Of a DNA stretch of 64,000 nucleotides, positions 1-8,860 are shown in pieces (the first letter of the stretch is position 1; each line of letters starts with the position of its first letter). A program made the position numbers and the translations under genes. This DNA comes from Weeksella virosa DSM 16922. Its GTDB lineage: Bacteria > Bacteroidota > Bacteroidia > Flavobacteriales > Weeksellaceae. The stretch is taken from positions 997,501 to 1,061,500 of the forward strand of contig NC_015144.1 of NCBI RefSeq assembly GCF_000189415.1, read 5' to 3'. Under the pieces are notes generated by a model that saw nothing but the letters and a program-made list of their open reading frames with translations, searched no databases and had not been told where the DNA came from.

Positions 1-86
1 GACTATCCGAACCAAAAATTGGTTGTTGCATAGAGAAGAGTATCACGGCCAATAACAGTATCTACCTCAACGGTTTTTCATTATTG
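1..86. other. Window edge, no assignable gene
   Basis: On the minus strand this would be the next part of the polysaccharide operon. An ATG at 81 runs only four codons before a stop. A second ATG at 31 stays open to the edge but gives only about ten residues, starting MQQPIFGSDS. Neither piece is long enough to identify, so no gene is called. Confidence 0.3.
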
Positions 87-722
87 TTAATTTTTCGATG
101 CTATAACTTTACCCGGGTTGCCCACGACGGTCGCACCATCGGGTACGTCTCTTATAATTACAGAACCTGCGCCAATAAAAGAGTCTGCTCCTACTTTTTT
201 AACTCCAGTCATAACTGTTGAAGCGATACCACAAAATACATTCTTCTCAAAATGTATGCTTGCTCCTATATTACTACCTTGTGAAAAGAAACAACCTTCC
301 TCAATTATAGTGTGATGAGCAATATTTACCCCCATACTAATTAGAACAAAATCATTAATTGTAGTTAAAGGCATTATATTCGTCCCTGGTAATATATAAA
401 CACATTTACCTATTTTAACAGATTCGTGAATTTGACAATGAGGATGTATAAAATTAGGTGTTTTAAAGCCTGACTTAATTACTTCTTTCAACAAAGAAAT
501 TCTAACCTTATTGTTCCCTATCGGAATAAAAATATTTGTTGATTTTTCTATTGAATTTAAAAGATATTTAAAATCACCAAGTACGTTATATTTACCAATA
601 GTAGTGTTTTTAATTGATAAATTATCATCAATAAATCCAAGTATATTGTAATTATCACTTAAATATTCTGCATAAACCTGACCATAAGTACCTGCTCCAA
701 CTATAATTGCTTTTTCTTTCAT
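87..722 (-). CDS. PglD/NeuD-family sugar acetyltransferase
   Basis: Predicted acyltransferase that acetylates an amino sugar nucleotide used to start or build a surface glycan. The N-terminus holds a Rossmann-like sugar-nucleotide domain with the loop AIIVGAGTYGQVY near residue 10. The C-terminal half is a left-handed beta-helix of hexapeptide repeats (IGKCVYILPG, VGADSFIGAG). The His pair in NIAHHTIIEEG, near residue 135, fits the catalytic base of PglD. The ATG at 722 is chosen because it lies 7 nt after the upstream stop; the open frame reaches a TTG at 746, which would overlap the previous gene. Following a PglC-like transferase, it resembles a bacillosamine-type pgl module, but no matching aminotransferase or dehydratase is visible in the window. 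Confidence 0.85.
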   Translation of the reverse strand: MKEKAIIVGAGTYGQVYAEYLSDNYNILGFIDDNLSIKNTTIGKYNVLGDFKYLLNSIEKSTNIFIPIGNNKVRISLLKEVIKSGFKTPNFIHPHCQIHESVKIGKCVYILPGTNIMPLTTINDFVLISMGVNIAHHTIIEEGCFFSQGSNIGASIHFEKNVFCGIASTVMTGVKKVGADSFIGAGSVIIRDVPDGATVVGNPGKVIASKN

Positions 723-729
723 ACAACTT

Positions 730-1335
730 TTAATTAGTCCCATCAAATGGTACAGTTGTTACTTCACCTTCTTTTGCTATGCCCTCACGCACAAGAACCT
801 TTTTAATCGTTAAGAAAAAGATTTTCAGATCTAGAGCGAAAGAAATATTATTCACGTAAAAGACATCTAACTCAAACTTCTTCGTCCACGAAATGGCATT
901 ACGTCCATTCACTTGTGCCCAACCTGTAATCCCTGGACGTACTTCATGACGTCGCTTTTGTTCTTCATTGTACAATGGCAGATAATACGTACGCAAAGGA
1001 CGGGGTCCGATCAGGCTCATATCTCCTTTGAGTACATTAATCAGCTGCGGAATTTCATCCAAGGAGGTTTTGCGCACAAATGCTCCTATTGGCGTTAAAC
1101 GATCGGCATCTGGTAATAATTTTCCTTGCTCATCTGTCTTATCATTCATGGTTTTGAATTTGATGATCTTGAAGATCTTTTCGTTCAGTCCTGGACGCTC
1201 CTGGAAAAAGAACGGTTTGCCTTGATTGGCAAAATATAAACCAATAGTTACTATGATAAAAATTGGGGATAAAATCAACAGCCCCACTAGCGCAACGAGT
1301 ATATCTAAAATTCGTTTTATAAAATTTTTATACAT
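730..1335 (-). CDS. PglC-type initiating sugar-1-phosphate transferase
   Basis: Membrane enzyme expected to transfer a sugar-1-phosphate from a UDP-sugar to undecaprenyl phosphate, the first step of repeat-unit assembly. At 201 aa it is the short form: one re-entrant hydrophobic helix at about residues 9-33, then the cytosolic catalytic domain. Visible family motifs are [20 protein letters not shown] with the catalytic Asp-Glu pair near residue 94, [11 protein letters not shown] and [13 protein letters not shown]. Its first codon overlaps the stop of the upstream glycosyltransferase, so the two are probably translationally coupled. A second, long-form initiating transferase lies at 51876-53306, so the cell probably starts at least two glycans. 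Confidence 0.92.
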   Translation of the reverse strand: MYKNFIKRILDILVALVGLLILSPIFIIVTIGLYFANQGKPFFFQERPGLNEKIFKIIKFKTMNDKTDEQGKLLPDADRLTPIGAFVRKTSLDEIPQLINVLKGDMSLIGPRPLRTYYLPLYNEEQKRRHEVRPGITGWAQVNGRNAISWTKKFELDVFYVNNISFALDLKIFFLTIKKVLVREGIAKEGEVTTVPFDGTN

Positions 1336-2486
1336 TATCTCAATTTCTTATATTCTTTTACTATTTCTTTCCAAACATAACTTCTTTCATAATCCGAAAT
1401 CATGATTTCTCTATTTTTCATGCCCATTGCCATCGATTCTATAGGATTATCTACACACCATTGCATTCTATTGGCGAGTATTTCTATATCTTTAACAGGA
1501 ACTATCCATCCATTCTGGCTGTTTGTGATAATTTCGTTACAACCATTAATGTCTGAAACAATACAGTTTAGTTGCATTGCAGCCGCCTGCATCACTACAT
1601 TGGGGAAGCCTTCTCTGTAACTTGGAAACGTCAAAACGTCTGCCATAGCAAAGTAATCAATCACATTTGATTTATAACCTACTGCATGTATTTTTGGATG
1701 ATTGTTTATTTGTTTTTCGGTTTCGGGCAAGACAGGATCTAAATCATTTTCGTAGCTACCCACAATAACTAAATGGCAATTTGTGTTGTTTCTTTCTAGA
1801 TTGATAAATGCTTGTACCAATTCATTGATACCCTTATCTTTCACCACTCGGCCCACAAACAAAAAGACAAAATCCTCTTCCTTAATACCTAAGTTCTTTC
1901 TTATTTCTTTTTTTGTTTCTTCTGAAACCTTTTTGGGGTCAAACTCACTCGTGTCAATTCCATTCGAACTCCCATTGCCTATTACTTTTAGTTTTGTTGG
2001 AGAAGTAAACTTCTCGTCTAAGATTATTTTTTCTAAGCCAAATGAATTTGGATACACTTTCGTTGCACAAGCATAGGTTAACTTCTCCATTTGGTTGAGT
2101 AAATGTCTTTTGCTGCCTGTTGCTACTGTTAGTGGCATACCTGCCACCGTATGTAAACGATGCGGTACTCCTGCTATTTTTGCAGCCATCATCCCTAACA
2201 AACCTGCTTTTGGTGTATGCGTATGAACAATGTGTGGTTTTTCTTTTCGAAACAATTGAATGAGTTGTATCAAGGCTTTTAGATCTTGAATCGGCGTTAT
2301 GGAGCGTGTCATGTTTATACCTACCGTTTTTACCCCTTCATTTTTTTCCACATCTTTTAAAGCTTCGCCCGGACTTGATACCCCTATCACTTCAAAGCCG
2401 TTCTCGGACATGAATTTTAATTGCCCTTTCAATAAACCTCTTAATGATTGGGGTACGGTGGTTATACGGATCAGCTTATTCATCAT
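1335..2486 (-). CDS. GT4-family glycosyltransferase (GT-B fold)
   Basis: Predicted cytoplasmic retaining glycosyltransferase that extends the lipid-linked sugar made by the neighbouring PglC-like enzyme. The N-terminal acceptor domain carries [11 protein letters not shown] and [12 protein letters not shown]. The C-terminal donor domain has [16 protein letters not shown] near residue 210 and [12 protein letters not shown] near residue 300, which is the EX7E site with Gln in place of the second Glu. The next glycosyltransferase also has Gln here, so this is probably a subfamily trait. The order GT4, PglC, PglD matches the pglA-pglC-pglD arrangement of general glycosylation loci. Donor and acceptor sugars cannot be read from sequence. 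The start [10 protein letters not shown] gives a normal N-terminus. Confidence 0.88.
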   Translation of the reverse strand: MMNKLIRITTVPQSLRGLLKGQLKFMSENGFEVIGVSSPGEALKDVEKNEGVKTVGINMTRSITPIQDLKALIQLIQLFRKEKPHIVHTHTPKAGLLGMMAAKIAGVPHRLHTVAGMPLTVATGSKRHLLNQMEKLTYACATKVYPNSFGLEKIILDEKFTSPTKLKVIGNGSSNGIDTSEFDPKKVSEETKKEIRKNLGIKEEDFVFLFVGRVVKDKGINELVQAFINLERNNTNCHLVIVGSYENDLDPVLPETEKQINNHPKIHAVGYKSNVIDYFAMADVLTFPSYREGFPNVVMQAAAMQLNCIVSDINGCNEIITNSQNGWIVPVKDIEILANRMQWCVDNPIESMAMGMKNREIMISDYERSYVWKEIVKEYKKLR

Positions 2487-2794
2487 TAACTTTATTTTTG
2501 TTGGTAAATGTTTTTTGATAGATAGATGTTCTGCACTGTATAGGGTCTTCCCTAAAATGTATCCGTTCTTGTTGCATAGTGTAGGTTTTGGTATTGGAAG
2601 GCTTGTAGATAGCTAAATTCTCGATTGGTGATTGTTTCGTATTCGTATGTTTTGCTTCTTGGAGCACAGGCTAATACTGTTTTGCATTTCTATTGGTTTT
2701 TTATTTTTATTTACACCTAAAGCCAACCTTTGAACATTATTATCTTCAATTAATTCGCATCTAAAATCCATCAAAGATATTAATTATCTATCGG
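2487..2794. other. 308-bp gap without a clear gene
   Basis: Between two minus-strand glycosyltransferases. No terminator or complete gene is evident. One minus-strand frame reads about 50 codons that look protein-like (VLACAPRSKTYEYET and onward) before a stop at roughly 2547, but it has no convincing start and no family resemblance I recognise. A 63-codon open frame at 2476-2667 in another phase looks like chance. The length and the broken frame suggest a deleted gene, but this is weak. Confidence 0.3.
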
Positions 2795-3838
2795 TTATGA
2801 TTGTTTATTTTCTTGTATTGCTTCGAAAATTTTTTTATAATAACTTTCAACGTCTCTACTTTTAAGATACGCCCGAAAAGATTCTTTATTATCTTCTTCT
2901 TTCTCTAATGCGTTGATTATACCTTTTGTTAATTCCTGAGCACTATTGGGTGCTACTGTAATAATATTGGGGATTTTATCGATATCCCCTGCACATAGTG
3001 TTGACACAACCTTATTGTTTTGTGACATCATTTGAAGTAGAACATTAGGGAAGCCCTCTCTTCTTGATGAAACAACACAGAGTTGAGCAGTTTTGAAATA
3101 AGGATAAACATTCTCTACAAAGCCTTGCAATAGGACATCGTTGGTAATGTTGAGATTTTCGATTAGGTTTTCTAGAGTGGCTCTTTCTTTGCCTTCGCCT
3201 AGAATTATTAGTTTGTAATTTGGGTACAACTGTTTTATATCGTAGAATGATTTTATTAGCAAATCAAATCCTTTCTCTTTGATTAAGCGTCCTGCGCTTA
3301 CTATATATGGGAAGTCTATGTCGAGTTTTTTTACTTGATGATTTGGAAATTCGAATAAATTGGGAATAGTTTTTATTGTCATCCGATTTTCTAGATAGGT
3401 TGCTTTTTCTAGTAGAATAGACTCCATTAATGATGTTTGTGTTATTAATAAGTCGATGTTTCTATATCCTATGTAGTAGGCTACCTTGTATTTTAATAGT
3501 TTTAACCCTGCGTATCTTTCGAATACTGTTGTTGATTCTCGGCAGATTAGTTTATCTGTTTTTAGGAGTCGAACTGTTCTTAGGAAGCCCAGCAGAGCAT
3601 TCATCATTAGGTGTGAAGAAAACACGAAATCGTATTTCTTGTTGGTACAAGTTTTTATAAACTTCCATAGGTTGCCATCACAATATACTACTTCGAGTCC
3701 TTGTTCTACCCATGTGTTGTTACTTTTTTTTAAGAGGAAAACTACTTTCGAGTTTTTTTGGTGTTTTTTTGCTAACTTCATTATAAGTTGCTCTGCACCA
3801 CCCAGCGAATCACTGATAGAAAAAAAGACTTTATTCAT
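2795..3838 (-). CDS. GT4-family glycosyltransferase
   Basis: Predicted GT-B glycosyltransferase of 347 aa acting in repeat-unit assembly. The N-terminus MNKVFFSISDSLGGAEQL is the usual start for this family, with the GGAEQ loop. The donor-binding half has IVSAGRLIKEKGFDLLI near residue 190, LIILGEGKE, and SRREGFPNVLLQ near residue 265, which is an EX7E site with Gln in the second position. It sits immediately after a broken copy of a close relative (3831-4335) whose frame runs into this gene's first codons. The pair therefore looks like a duplication in which one copy decayed. The sugar specificity is unknown. Confidence 0.88.
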   Translation of the reverse strand: MNKVFFSISDSLGGAEQLIMKLAKKHQKNSKVVFLLKKSNNTWVEQGLEVVYCDGNLWKFIKTCTNKKYDFVFSSHLMMNALLGFLRTVRLLKTDKLICRESTTVFERYAGLKLLKYKVAYYIGYRNIDLLITQTSLMESILLEKATYLENRMTIKTIPNLFEFPNHQVKKLDIDFPYIVSAGRLIKEKGFDLLIKSFYDIKQLYPNYKLIILGEGKERATLENLIENLNITNDVLLQGFVENVYPYFKTAQLCVVSSRREGFPNVLLQMMSQNNKVVSTLCAGDIDKIPNIITVAPNSAQELTKGIINALEKEEDNKESFRAYLKSRDVESYYKKIFEAIQENKQS

Positions 3839-4335
3839 TTTTATAACTTACTATTCTTTTGGTGAATAACATATAAAACAGGAAGACTAGGAAGACCAAT
3901 CCACTTTGGATAATCAAAGCAATATCTCCATTTTGTAGACCAAACCATATATAATTAAACAAGTACATATAAATAAAAAACAATATTCCGTTTTGTTTAA
4001 AACGAGAAAAAACTATTATAGATTCTCTGCAAATCAATCTCAATATCCCTAAAAACCTTTATCCATTGTAATCGATCTAAAATAGAATTCACGGTTAAAT
4101 GAGAAGAAAAAACCCAATTAAAACATTCTTTCGTTTAAATAACGAATCAAATTTAAATAAACAAATTTTATTTCTGAAGAACCACTTTCTCCCAATATTC
4201 AGACTCATCAGCGTTCCAAAAGCAAACAGTGACTAAATACCCTTTCAGATTATAATATTTCGCAACTTTAAACAATAGTTGCTCCGCACTACCTAACCTA
4301 TTCGTAACCGATAATATAGCAATACTCTTGTCCAT
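3831..4335 (-). pseudogene. Broken, C-terminally truncated glycosyltransferase paralogue
   Basis: Reading from an ATG at 4335, frame one gives MDKSIAILSVTNRLGSAEQL and stops after about 52 codons. This matches the start of the intact neighbour (MNKVFFSISDSLGGAEQL). Continuing in other frames gives EIKFVYLNLIRYLNERMF, then WVFSSHLTVNSILDR, then RLICRESIIVFSRFK. These match VVYCDGNLWKF, FVFSSHLMMNALLGF and KLICRESTTVFERYA of the neighbour, in order. At least two frame changes and one stop are therefore present. The donor-binding half is missing: the frame ends at the start of the intact gene. It is a decayed duplicate of the acceptor domain, probably inactive. Confidence 0.85.
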
Positions 4336-4344
4336 TTATATATT

Positions 4345-5445
4345 TCATTCGAATCTGATATTGGGCTCCCTCTTAGTTATATAATAAAACCTTTCAGGCT
4401 TAAGATCAAAAGTTTCGTTTAGTTTTTTATAGGTAATGCCTTTAAAAATTATGGTAGGCATCAATCCTAGACCTTTCTCGTATGTAAAGGTACCCTTATT
4501 GTTCACCCACAAACTGTTATTCACTAAAATTGTTCCAGTCAACCTTTTCAACCCATTGAGCTCATATGCATTATTAAATCCAGCGAATCTAAATGCCTGA
4601 ACTGAATTTCTATCCGTATGATTTTCAATATTAACCGAAACTTCTTGCGGTTTCCGATCGATTAATTTTCGTAAAGAAATAAGAATTCCAGTACCGCTGT
4701 TTATAGTTTCCAAATTAATAATCGAAATCTTTTTTATAACATCAGCTCTGCCGTTAGGTTCAATATCTAAAGCAGCTTGTGGACTTTTCCCACTAACCTT
4801 TTCTATTCTTACGTCTTTTATGATTAAATTATTTGCAGTAGTTACAGAAATTCCATTCCTTCTTGCTTTCTTTATATGCGTTCCTTCTATTAAAATATTT
4901 GAATTCGTGATTTCTTTATATTCATTGTTTTTTCCTAAATAAATGCCATCACCCCAAAAGTTCTCTAAAACTCCACCTAGAATTTTAATGTTTTTGGAAG
5001 ACCGTATGCTTATTCCCATTCCCCATTCCCCTGTCCTTTTATTTTTCCCAAAGTTCTCTTTCCTTTCTCCTATTATTCTTGGATTAATAATTTCTATATT
5101 TTCTACCATATTAAGACCTAAAATATCATAGCTTCTCGTATTAGAAGGAATAAGAATTAACCTGGAATTTTCTTGGAAAATGATTTTTCTATTGCTCGGT
5201 ATTTTTAAACCTTTTGAATTTATAGAGACCGGAAAATCTGGCATCTTAATAATTTTATTCTCATTTATACCCTTTTGAAGATGGATAGTATAGTCTATAT
5301 CTCCTTTTTTACTATAGTTCTTAGGAAGATAAGTCTCCAAGTCTATTTCTTGACCAAGACTGAATACAAAGGGAAAAACTGAAATAATAAAAAGTAATGT
5401 AAAACGCATATTAGTAAATGACTTGAATTTTTTTCTCATATTCAC
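4345..5445 (-). CDS. Secreted parallel beta-helix protein (pectate-lyase-like fold)
   Basis: A signal peptide (MRFTLLFIISVFPFVFS) is followed by about 330 residues with repeated short strands such as NIEIINPRIIG, NIKILGGVLENF, NILIEGTHIKKA and NLIIKDVRIEKV. This is typical of a right-handed parallel beta-helix as found in polysaccharide lyases, epimerases and glycosidases. In a polymer locus it could trim or modify the exported polysaccharide in the periplasm or outside. No catalytic residues can be assigned with confidence. The frame overlaps the preceding polymerase by 35 nt. An ATG at 5409, one base after that gene's stop, gives a cleaner signal peptide and may be the true start. Confidence 0.75.
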   Translation of the reverse strand: MNMRKKFKSFTNMRFTLLFIISVFPFVFSLGQEIDLETYLPKNYSKKGDIDYTIHLQKGINENKIIKMPDFPVSINSKGLKIPSNRKIIFQENSRLILIPSNTRSYDILGLNMVENIEIINPRIIGERKENFGKNKRTGEWGMGISIRSSKNIKILGGVLENFWGDGIYLGKNNEYKEITNSNILIEGTHIKKARRNGISVTTANNLIIKDVRIEKVSGKSPQAALDIEPNGRADVIKKISIINLETINSGTGILISLRKLIDRKPQEVSVNIENHTDRNSVQAFRFAGFNNAYELNGLKRLTGTILVNNSLWVNNKGTFTYEKGLGLMPTIIFKGITYKKLNETFDLKPERFYYITKREPNIRFE

Positions 5446-6565
5446 ATAATGAATGCATTATAATGATATAATAAAAAAGATAATTGAACACAAAAAAAGT
5501 AGAGCTATTAGTTGCTAATGAAAGAATAATAACGAACCCCATAAGGGCTGCTCCTCTAAAATATTTATTTTTTGTCTTTGAAATATTATAAATCATCAAA
5601 ATTAATAAAGCTGAAAAAATTATAGTCCCTATATACCCAATTCTTATAAAAAGCTCAAGAAATCCGTTATGAGTACTTAAGATATGTCCCATTTCAGATT
5701 CAAACTTAGCGCCCTCAAAGCCAAGCCCAAACAATTCATGACCTTTCAATCGTTCGAGAGCCATATCATAAATTAAATCACGACCATTGTAACTCAAATA
5801 CAGCAACCTTGAATCAACGTTAGAAAATAAGTAGTTGTATTTGGACATAACTTGAATAGCTATGTTAACAGCGTCATAAGACAAATAAATAACCAAAGCT
5901 AAAAAAAACAAATAGAGAGAAAACTTATACTTAACTCTATCAAAGTAAAGCGAGGTAAAATAAACTACAATACCTAAAATGAAAGCCATAAACGCACTCC
6001 TTGAGGCAAACATTATCAAACCCAATAAAACAATACTCAATAGAAGTATATAATAACGAATTTTATGTGGTATAAGTAAGCAGAAAGGAGTTAACATTAT
6101 AAAAACATGTGCAGTAATATTAGGGTTCCCAAGCAAACCTGCGCTTCTTGTTAGAGACCAAGATTGAAAACTTATTAAAAAAAAAGGTAAAAAAAAGGTG
6201 ATGTATTTGGTTAATTTTTGAAAATTCAACTCTATGCCCTGCCTTAAAAGAACGGAACAATAAGAATAAAAAATAAAATATAATACAACAGAAATGATAG
6301 CCTGCAAAAAATACAACAAGCTAATGATTTCTTGTAATAAAAAGCTTTGAATAACCACATAAGTGATTAGTAAAGTGAAAATAAAATCCAAAGCGTTTAA
6401 TTTCCTCAACTTAAAGTTTAAAAGAAAAAGCAATATAAGATGAGCCAAAATCAAAGGAATTCTTAATAAGGATAATCCTGGAAACTGTAAAACGAAAATA
6501 ATAAAGACAGAAATTACGATAAATCTCAACAGAAAAACCTCTCTATGTAACAAGTATTGTTTCAA
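5411..6565 (-). CDS. Wzy-like O-antigen/capsule polymerase
   Basis: Polytopic membrane protein of 384 aa with about ten hydrophobic segments and a large loop at about residues 225-290, the layout of Wzy polymerases and WaaL ligases. The loop contains DSRLLYLSYNGRDLIYDMALER followed by HELFGLGFEGAKF and STHNGFLELFIRIGYIG. The latter is the G-x-G and H-N-x-(F/Y)-L pattern shared by the O-antigen ligase/Wzy_C superfamily. With the flippase at 8861-10099 it implies Wzx/Wzy-dependent assembly. Polymerase and ligase cannot be separated by sequence alone; polymerase is favoured by the setting. Confidence 0.82.
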   Translation of the reverse strand: MKQYLLHREVFLLRFIVISVFIIFVLQFPGLSLLRIPLILAHLILLFLLNFKLRKLNALDFIFTLLITYVVIQSFLLQEIISLLYFLQAIISVVLYFIFYSYCSVLLRQGIELNFQKLTKYITFFLPFFLISFQSWSLTRSAGLLGNPNITAHVFIMLTPFCLLIPHKIRYYILLLSIVLLGLIMFASRSAFMAFILGIVVYFTSLYFDRVKYKFSLYLFFLALVIYLSYDAVNIAIQVMSKYNYLFSNVDSRLLYLSYNGRDLIYDMALERLKGHELFGLGFEGAKFESEMGHILSTHNGFLELFIRIGYIGTIIFSALLILMIYNISKTKNKYFRGAALMGFVIILSLATNSSTFFVFNYLFYYIIIMHSLCEYEKKIQVIY

Positions 6566-6658
6566 TTCTTATATTTTTTTAACTATAAATAATTTATCAG
6601 CTCCTTTATATGCTTACTTTTAATGAAGTCCTTTGCTTTATAATATATTTAATTTATG

Positions 6659-7789
6659 CTATTGGGATCTATCAAAAAACTCTTTCAGGGTTAGTTCTTG
6701 CACCCAAAATTTACCTTCATGAAATTCATAGCTATTCTCGGCGACTCTTTTATAGTAACCCGCGACTCCATCTATTACCAACTGTTCTGGGGTGTCAACA
6801 CCTATAAATACCGAGCTCTCTATGATATAATATTGCTTGTCTTTCTCACTATAGAGCAAATCGGTGGCTAAGAAGGTTGCGTCGTATAGCTCTTTTACTT
6901 TGTATGCTAGCTCTAATGCTTCTGCCGGGATAGCTTTTTTCTCTACATTGCCAGCACCTGAAGCTTTAAAATCTCCTTTGTTTGGGTATCGATAATATCC
7001 TAGCAATTTATCACCTACAACCATTATCCGTAGATCGAAAGTTGCGTCATCTATAAACCCTTGGAATAGCACATAATCTTTCTGATTTTGATAAGCGAAA
7101 TAGGTTTTCCTTCCTTTATGTGAGAACGATTGTTTAATTACTTTTTCGGCTTCTTCTTTGTTATTAATCTTGTCTACTCCATAAGAAGATGAACCCGTGG
7201 CTAGCTTAGAGATTAAAGGAAATTTGCAATGTTCTATATAAGCTAAAGCGTCTTCTTTTGAGTGCGTAACAAAGGTCGGTATTTCGGGTAAGTCATAACG
7301 CTGATACAGATAATGTGCATTTATTTTGTCTTCATAGGTCCAAATCTCATGAAAGTTAGGTAAACATTTGATGCCTAAAAGTTTTTCTAATACATAAATT
7401 TTATTTGTGGCAATATCTTGTGTCGAGACATCAGAACTTGTATGCCAAATAACTACATCATAGTTTTTTGCTTGTTCTTGCCAATCGCTCTTGTAGATGT
7501 CGTAATATTCGTATTGTATGTTGTTGTTTTTGAGGAAGCGCTCATATTTAGGATAATAAGACCGTTCTTTCACATATCCCTCGTAATCGTCCCCGTCTTT
7601 TACCAAACCTACTTTTATATTTTTATCAATCGAATTATCTAGTAATACGACTTCGGCCTTATTGAGCTCTTCATCTAAACGATCGAGTGGAATTAAGTCG
7701 TTTGTCGTCTTAATTCTTCTTTTGATGTAATATTTTTTGAGGAACGGTATCGAAAAAACAATATCTTTTATTTGGGTTCTGCTAAGCAT
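6659..7789 (-). CDS. ATP-grasp family ligase in polysaccharide locus
   Basis: Predicted carboxylate-amine ligase of the ATP-grasp superfamily, 376 aa. A pre-ATP-grasp region (residues 1-140, with KVGLVKDGDDYEGY and YDVVIWHTSSD) precedes the ATP-binding lobes. FPLISKLATGSSSYGV near residue 195 is the ATP lysine and flexible loop, and FDLRIMVVGDKLLGYYRYP, ATDLLY and YYIIESSVF near residue 325 form the metal site. The usual Glu-x-Asn is Glu-Ser-Ser here. It starts 5 nt after the opine-synthase-like gene, so the two are probably co-expressed. A reasonable inference is that it couples the opine or another amine to a sugar carboxylate. A RimK-like role on a protein is the alternative. Confidence 0.72.
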   Translation of the reverse strand: MLSRTQIKDIVFSIPFLKKYYIKRRIKTTNDLIPLDRLDEELNKAEVVLLDNSIDKNIKVGLVKDGDDYEGYVKERSYYPKYERFLKNNNIQYEYYDIYKSDWQEQAKNYDVVIWHTSSDVSTQDIATNKIYVLEKLLGIKCLPNFHEIWTYEDKINAHYLYQRYDLPEIPTFVTHSKEDALAYIEHCKFPLISKLATGSSSYGVDKINNKEEAEKVIKQSFSHKGRKTYFAYQNQKDYVLFQGFIDDATFDLRIMVVGDKLLGYYRYPNKGDFKASGAGNVEKKAIPAEALELAYKVKELYDATFLATDLLYSEKDKQYYIIESSVFIGVDTPEQLVIDGVAGYYKRVAENSYEFHEGKFWVQELTLKEFFDRSQ

Positions 7790-7794
7790 TATTT

Positions 7795-8748
7795 TTATCT
7801 TTTTTGAAAATCATTAATTCTTTGATCTTTCACTATACCATTTTCTACAATTAAGGCGTTTTTTAATACCTCTGTAGGATTATCTTCTATTAAAAAGTCT
7901 ATAGTTTTAGCAACTTCTTTACTCAAGCTTCTAGAGATTGTTTTATAAAAGATAGACGGCGTATGATCTACTGCATAATGCACTATACCATCGACTTCGT
8001 ACGTCGGATTGTCCATGGTAGTAGGAATACATGTTTCTATTCCTCCGTTACGGTCACAGCTCACATCTATAATCAAAGCACCTTTTTTCATGCGTTTCAA
8101 ATCTTGTTTATAAATAATATGATCCGTTCGTTTTGTGTCCCAAAGAATACAGTTTACTATTACATCATATTGTTCTAACTCTTTCTGAAAAAGCTTTTCT
8201 GTTTTTCGATCATATACAGTGACATCTGCCCCCATAAAGGTGAGAATTTTCAATGCTCCTTTTCCGATATTTCCTCTTCCGATAATCGCAACTTTTGTAT
8301 CATAAGGAAATACACCATACAAGGTATATGCATGCATGATTGCAGCTTCACCGGCTATTTCATTGTTTCGCCAAAATGTATGACGCCCATCTTCGAACAT
8401 ATCTTCCCATGCATAAGCTGTTAGGGAATTGTCAATCATGATATCTGTAATATCTCTATTTTGCACGGCATGTACCCAACCGTAAATAGTTTGATTTTTT
8501 AATTGTGGCAAATATGCTGCATCGCCTATTTTCCCATCGCAAATAATGTCTTTGCTCAGTACTTCTTCTTGGGATACAACATTTACTCCTGCTTGTAGAT
8601 AGTCTTCATCACTATATCCTAAAACATCGCCATAACCTGTTTCGATATAAATTTGTTTTTTATGCTTTATTTTAGCTATATCAGATGGTATTAAACATCT
8701 TCTTTTCTCGTTATTTTTTTGACTTATTGGAAATCCAACTGTTTTCAT
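7795..8748 (-). CDS. N5-(carboxyethyl)ornithine synthase-like opine dehydrogenase
   Basis: Member of the alanine dehydrogenase/saccharopine dehydrogenase-like family. The N-terminus MKTVGFPISQKNNEKRR closely resembles Ceo of lactococci, which condenses pyruvate with the side-chain amine of ornithine or lysine using NADPH. The nucleotide-binding fold is at about residues 148-180 (VAIIGRGNIGKGALKIL). AWEDMFEDGRH and NNEIAGEAAIMHAY lie before it, and IDVSCDRNGGIET and YAVDHTPSIFYKTIS after it. At 317 aa it has the family length. In a polysaccharide operon it probably makes an N-(1-carboxyethyl) amino acid, known as a substituent in some O-antigens. The substrate amino acid cannot be read here. 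Confidence 0.82.
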   Translation of the reverse strand: MKTVGFPISQKNNEKRRCLIPSDIAKIKHKKQIYIETGYGDVLGYSDEDYLQAGVNVVSQEEVLSKDIICDGKIGDAAYLPQLKNQTIYGWVHAVQNRDITDIMIDNSLTAYAWEDMFEDGRHTFWRNNEIAGEAAIMHAYTLYGVFPYDTKVAIIGRGNIGKGALKILTFMGADVTVYDRKTEKLFQKELEQYDVIVNCILWDTKRTDHIIYKQDLKRMKKGALIIDVSCDRNGGIETCIPTTMDNPTYEVDGIVHYAVDHTPSIFYKTISRSLSKEVAKTIDFLIEDNPTEVLKNALIVENGIVKDQRINDFQKR

Positions 8749-8843
8749 TATTTGATATTTTTTATATATTTTATTATTTCGTCTGTATATTCACCCAAAA
8801 AAGGTCTTCCTGCGTATTGTGAAAAACGGATTGTTCTAGGGTT
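8748..8843 (-). pseudogene. Stranded C-terminal fragment of a lost gene
   Basis: Between the flippase and the opine-synthase gene one minus-strand frame is open for 31 codons, from 8843 to a TAA at 8748. It reads TIRFSQYAGRPFLGEY then TDEIIKYIKNIK. There is no start codon, and a stop lies immediately upstream. The TAA shares its last A with the ATG of the next gene (TAATG), the usual arrangement of coupled genes, so this is likely the tail of a former operon member removed by deletion. The GEYTDEI piece faintly recalls the C-terminus of CaiB-type CoA transferases, but that is too little to name it. Confidence 0.5.
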
Positions 8844-8860
8844 TTATTCTAAATAAAAGA

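Noticed and set aside
2476-2667. 63-codon open frame on the minus strand as a gene
   Set aside because: Overlaps the start of the next gene, has low-complexity composition and no recognisable start context or family.
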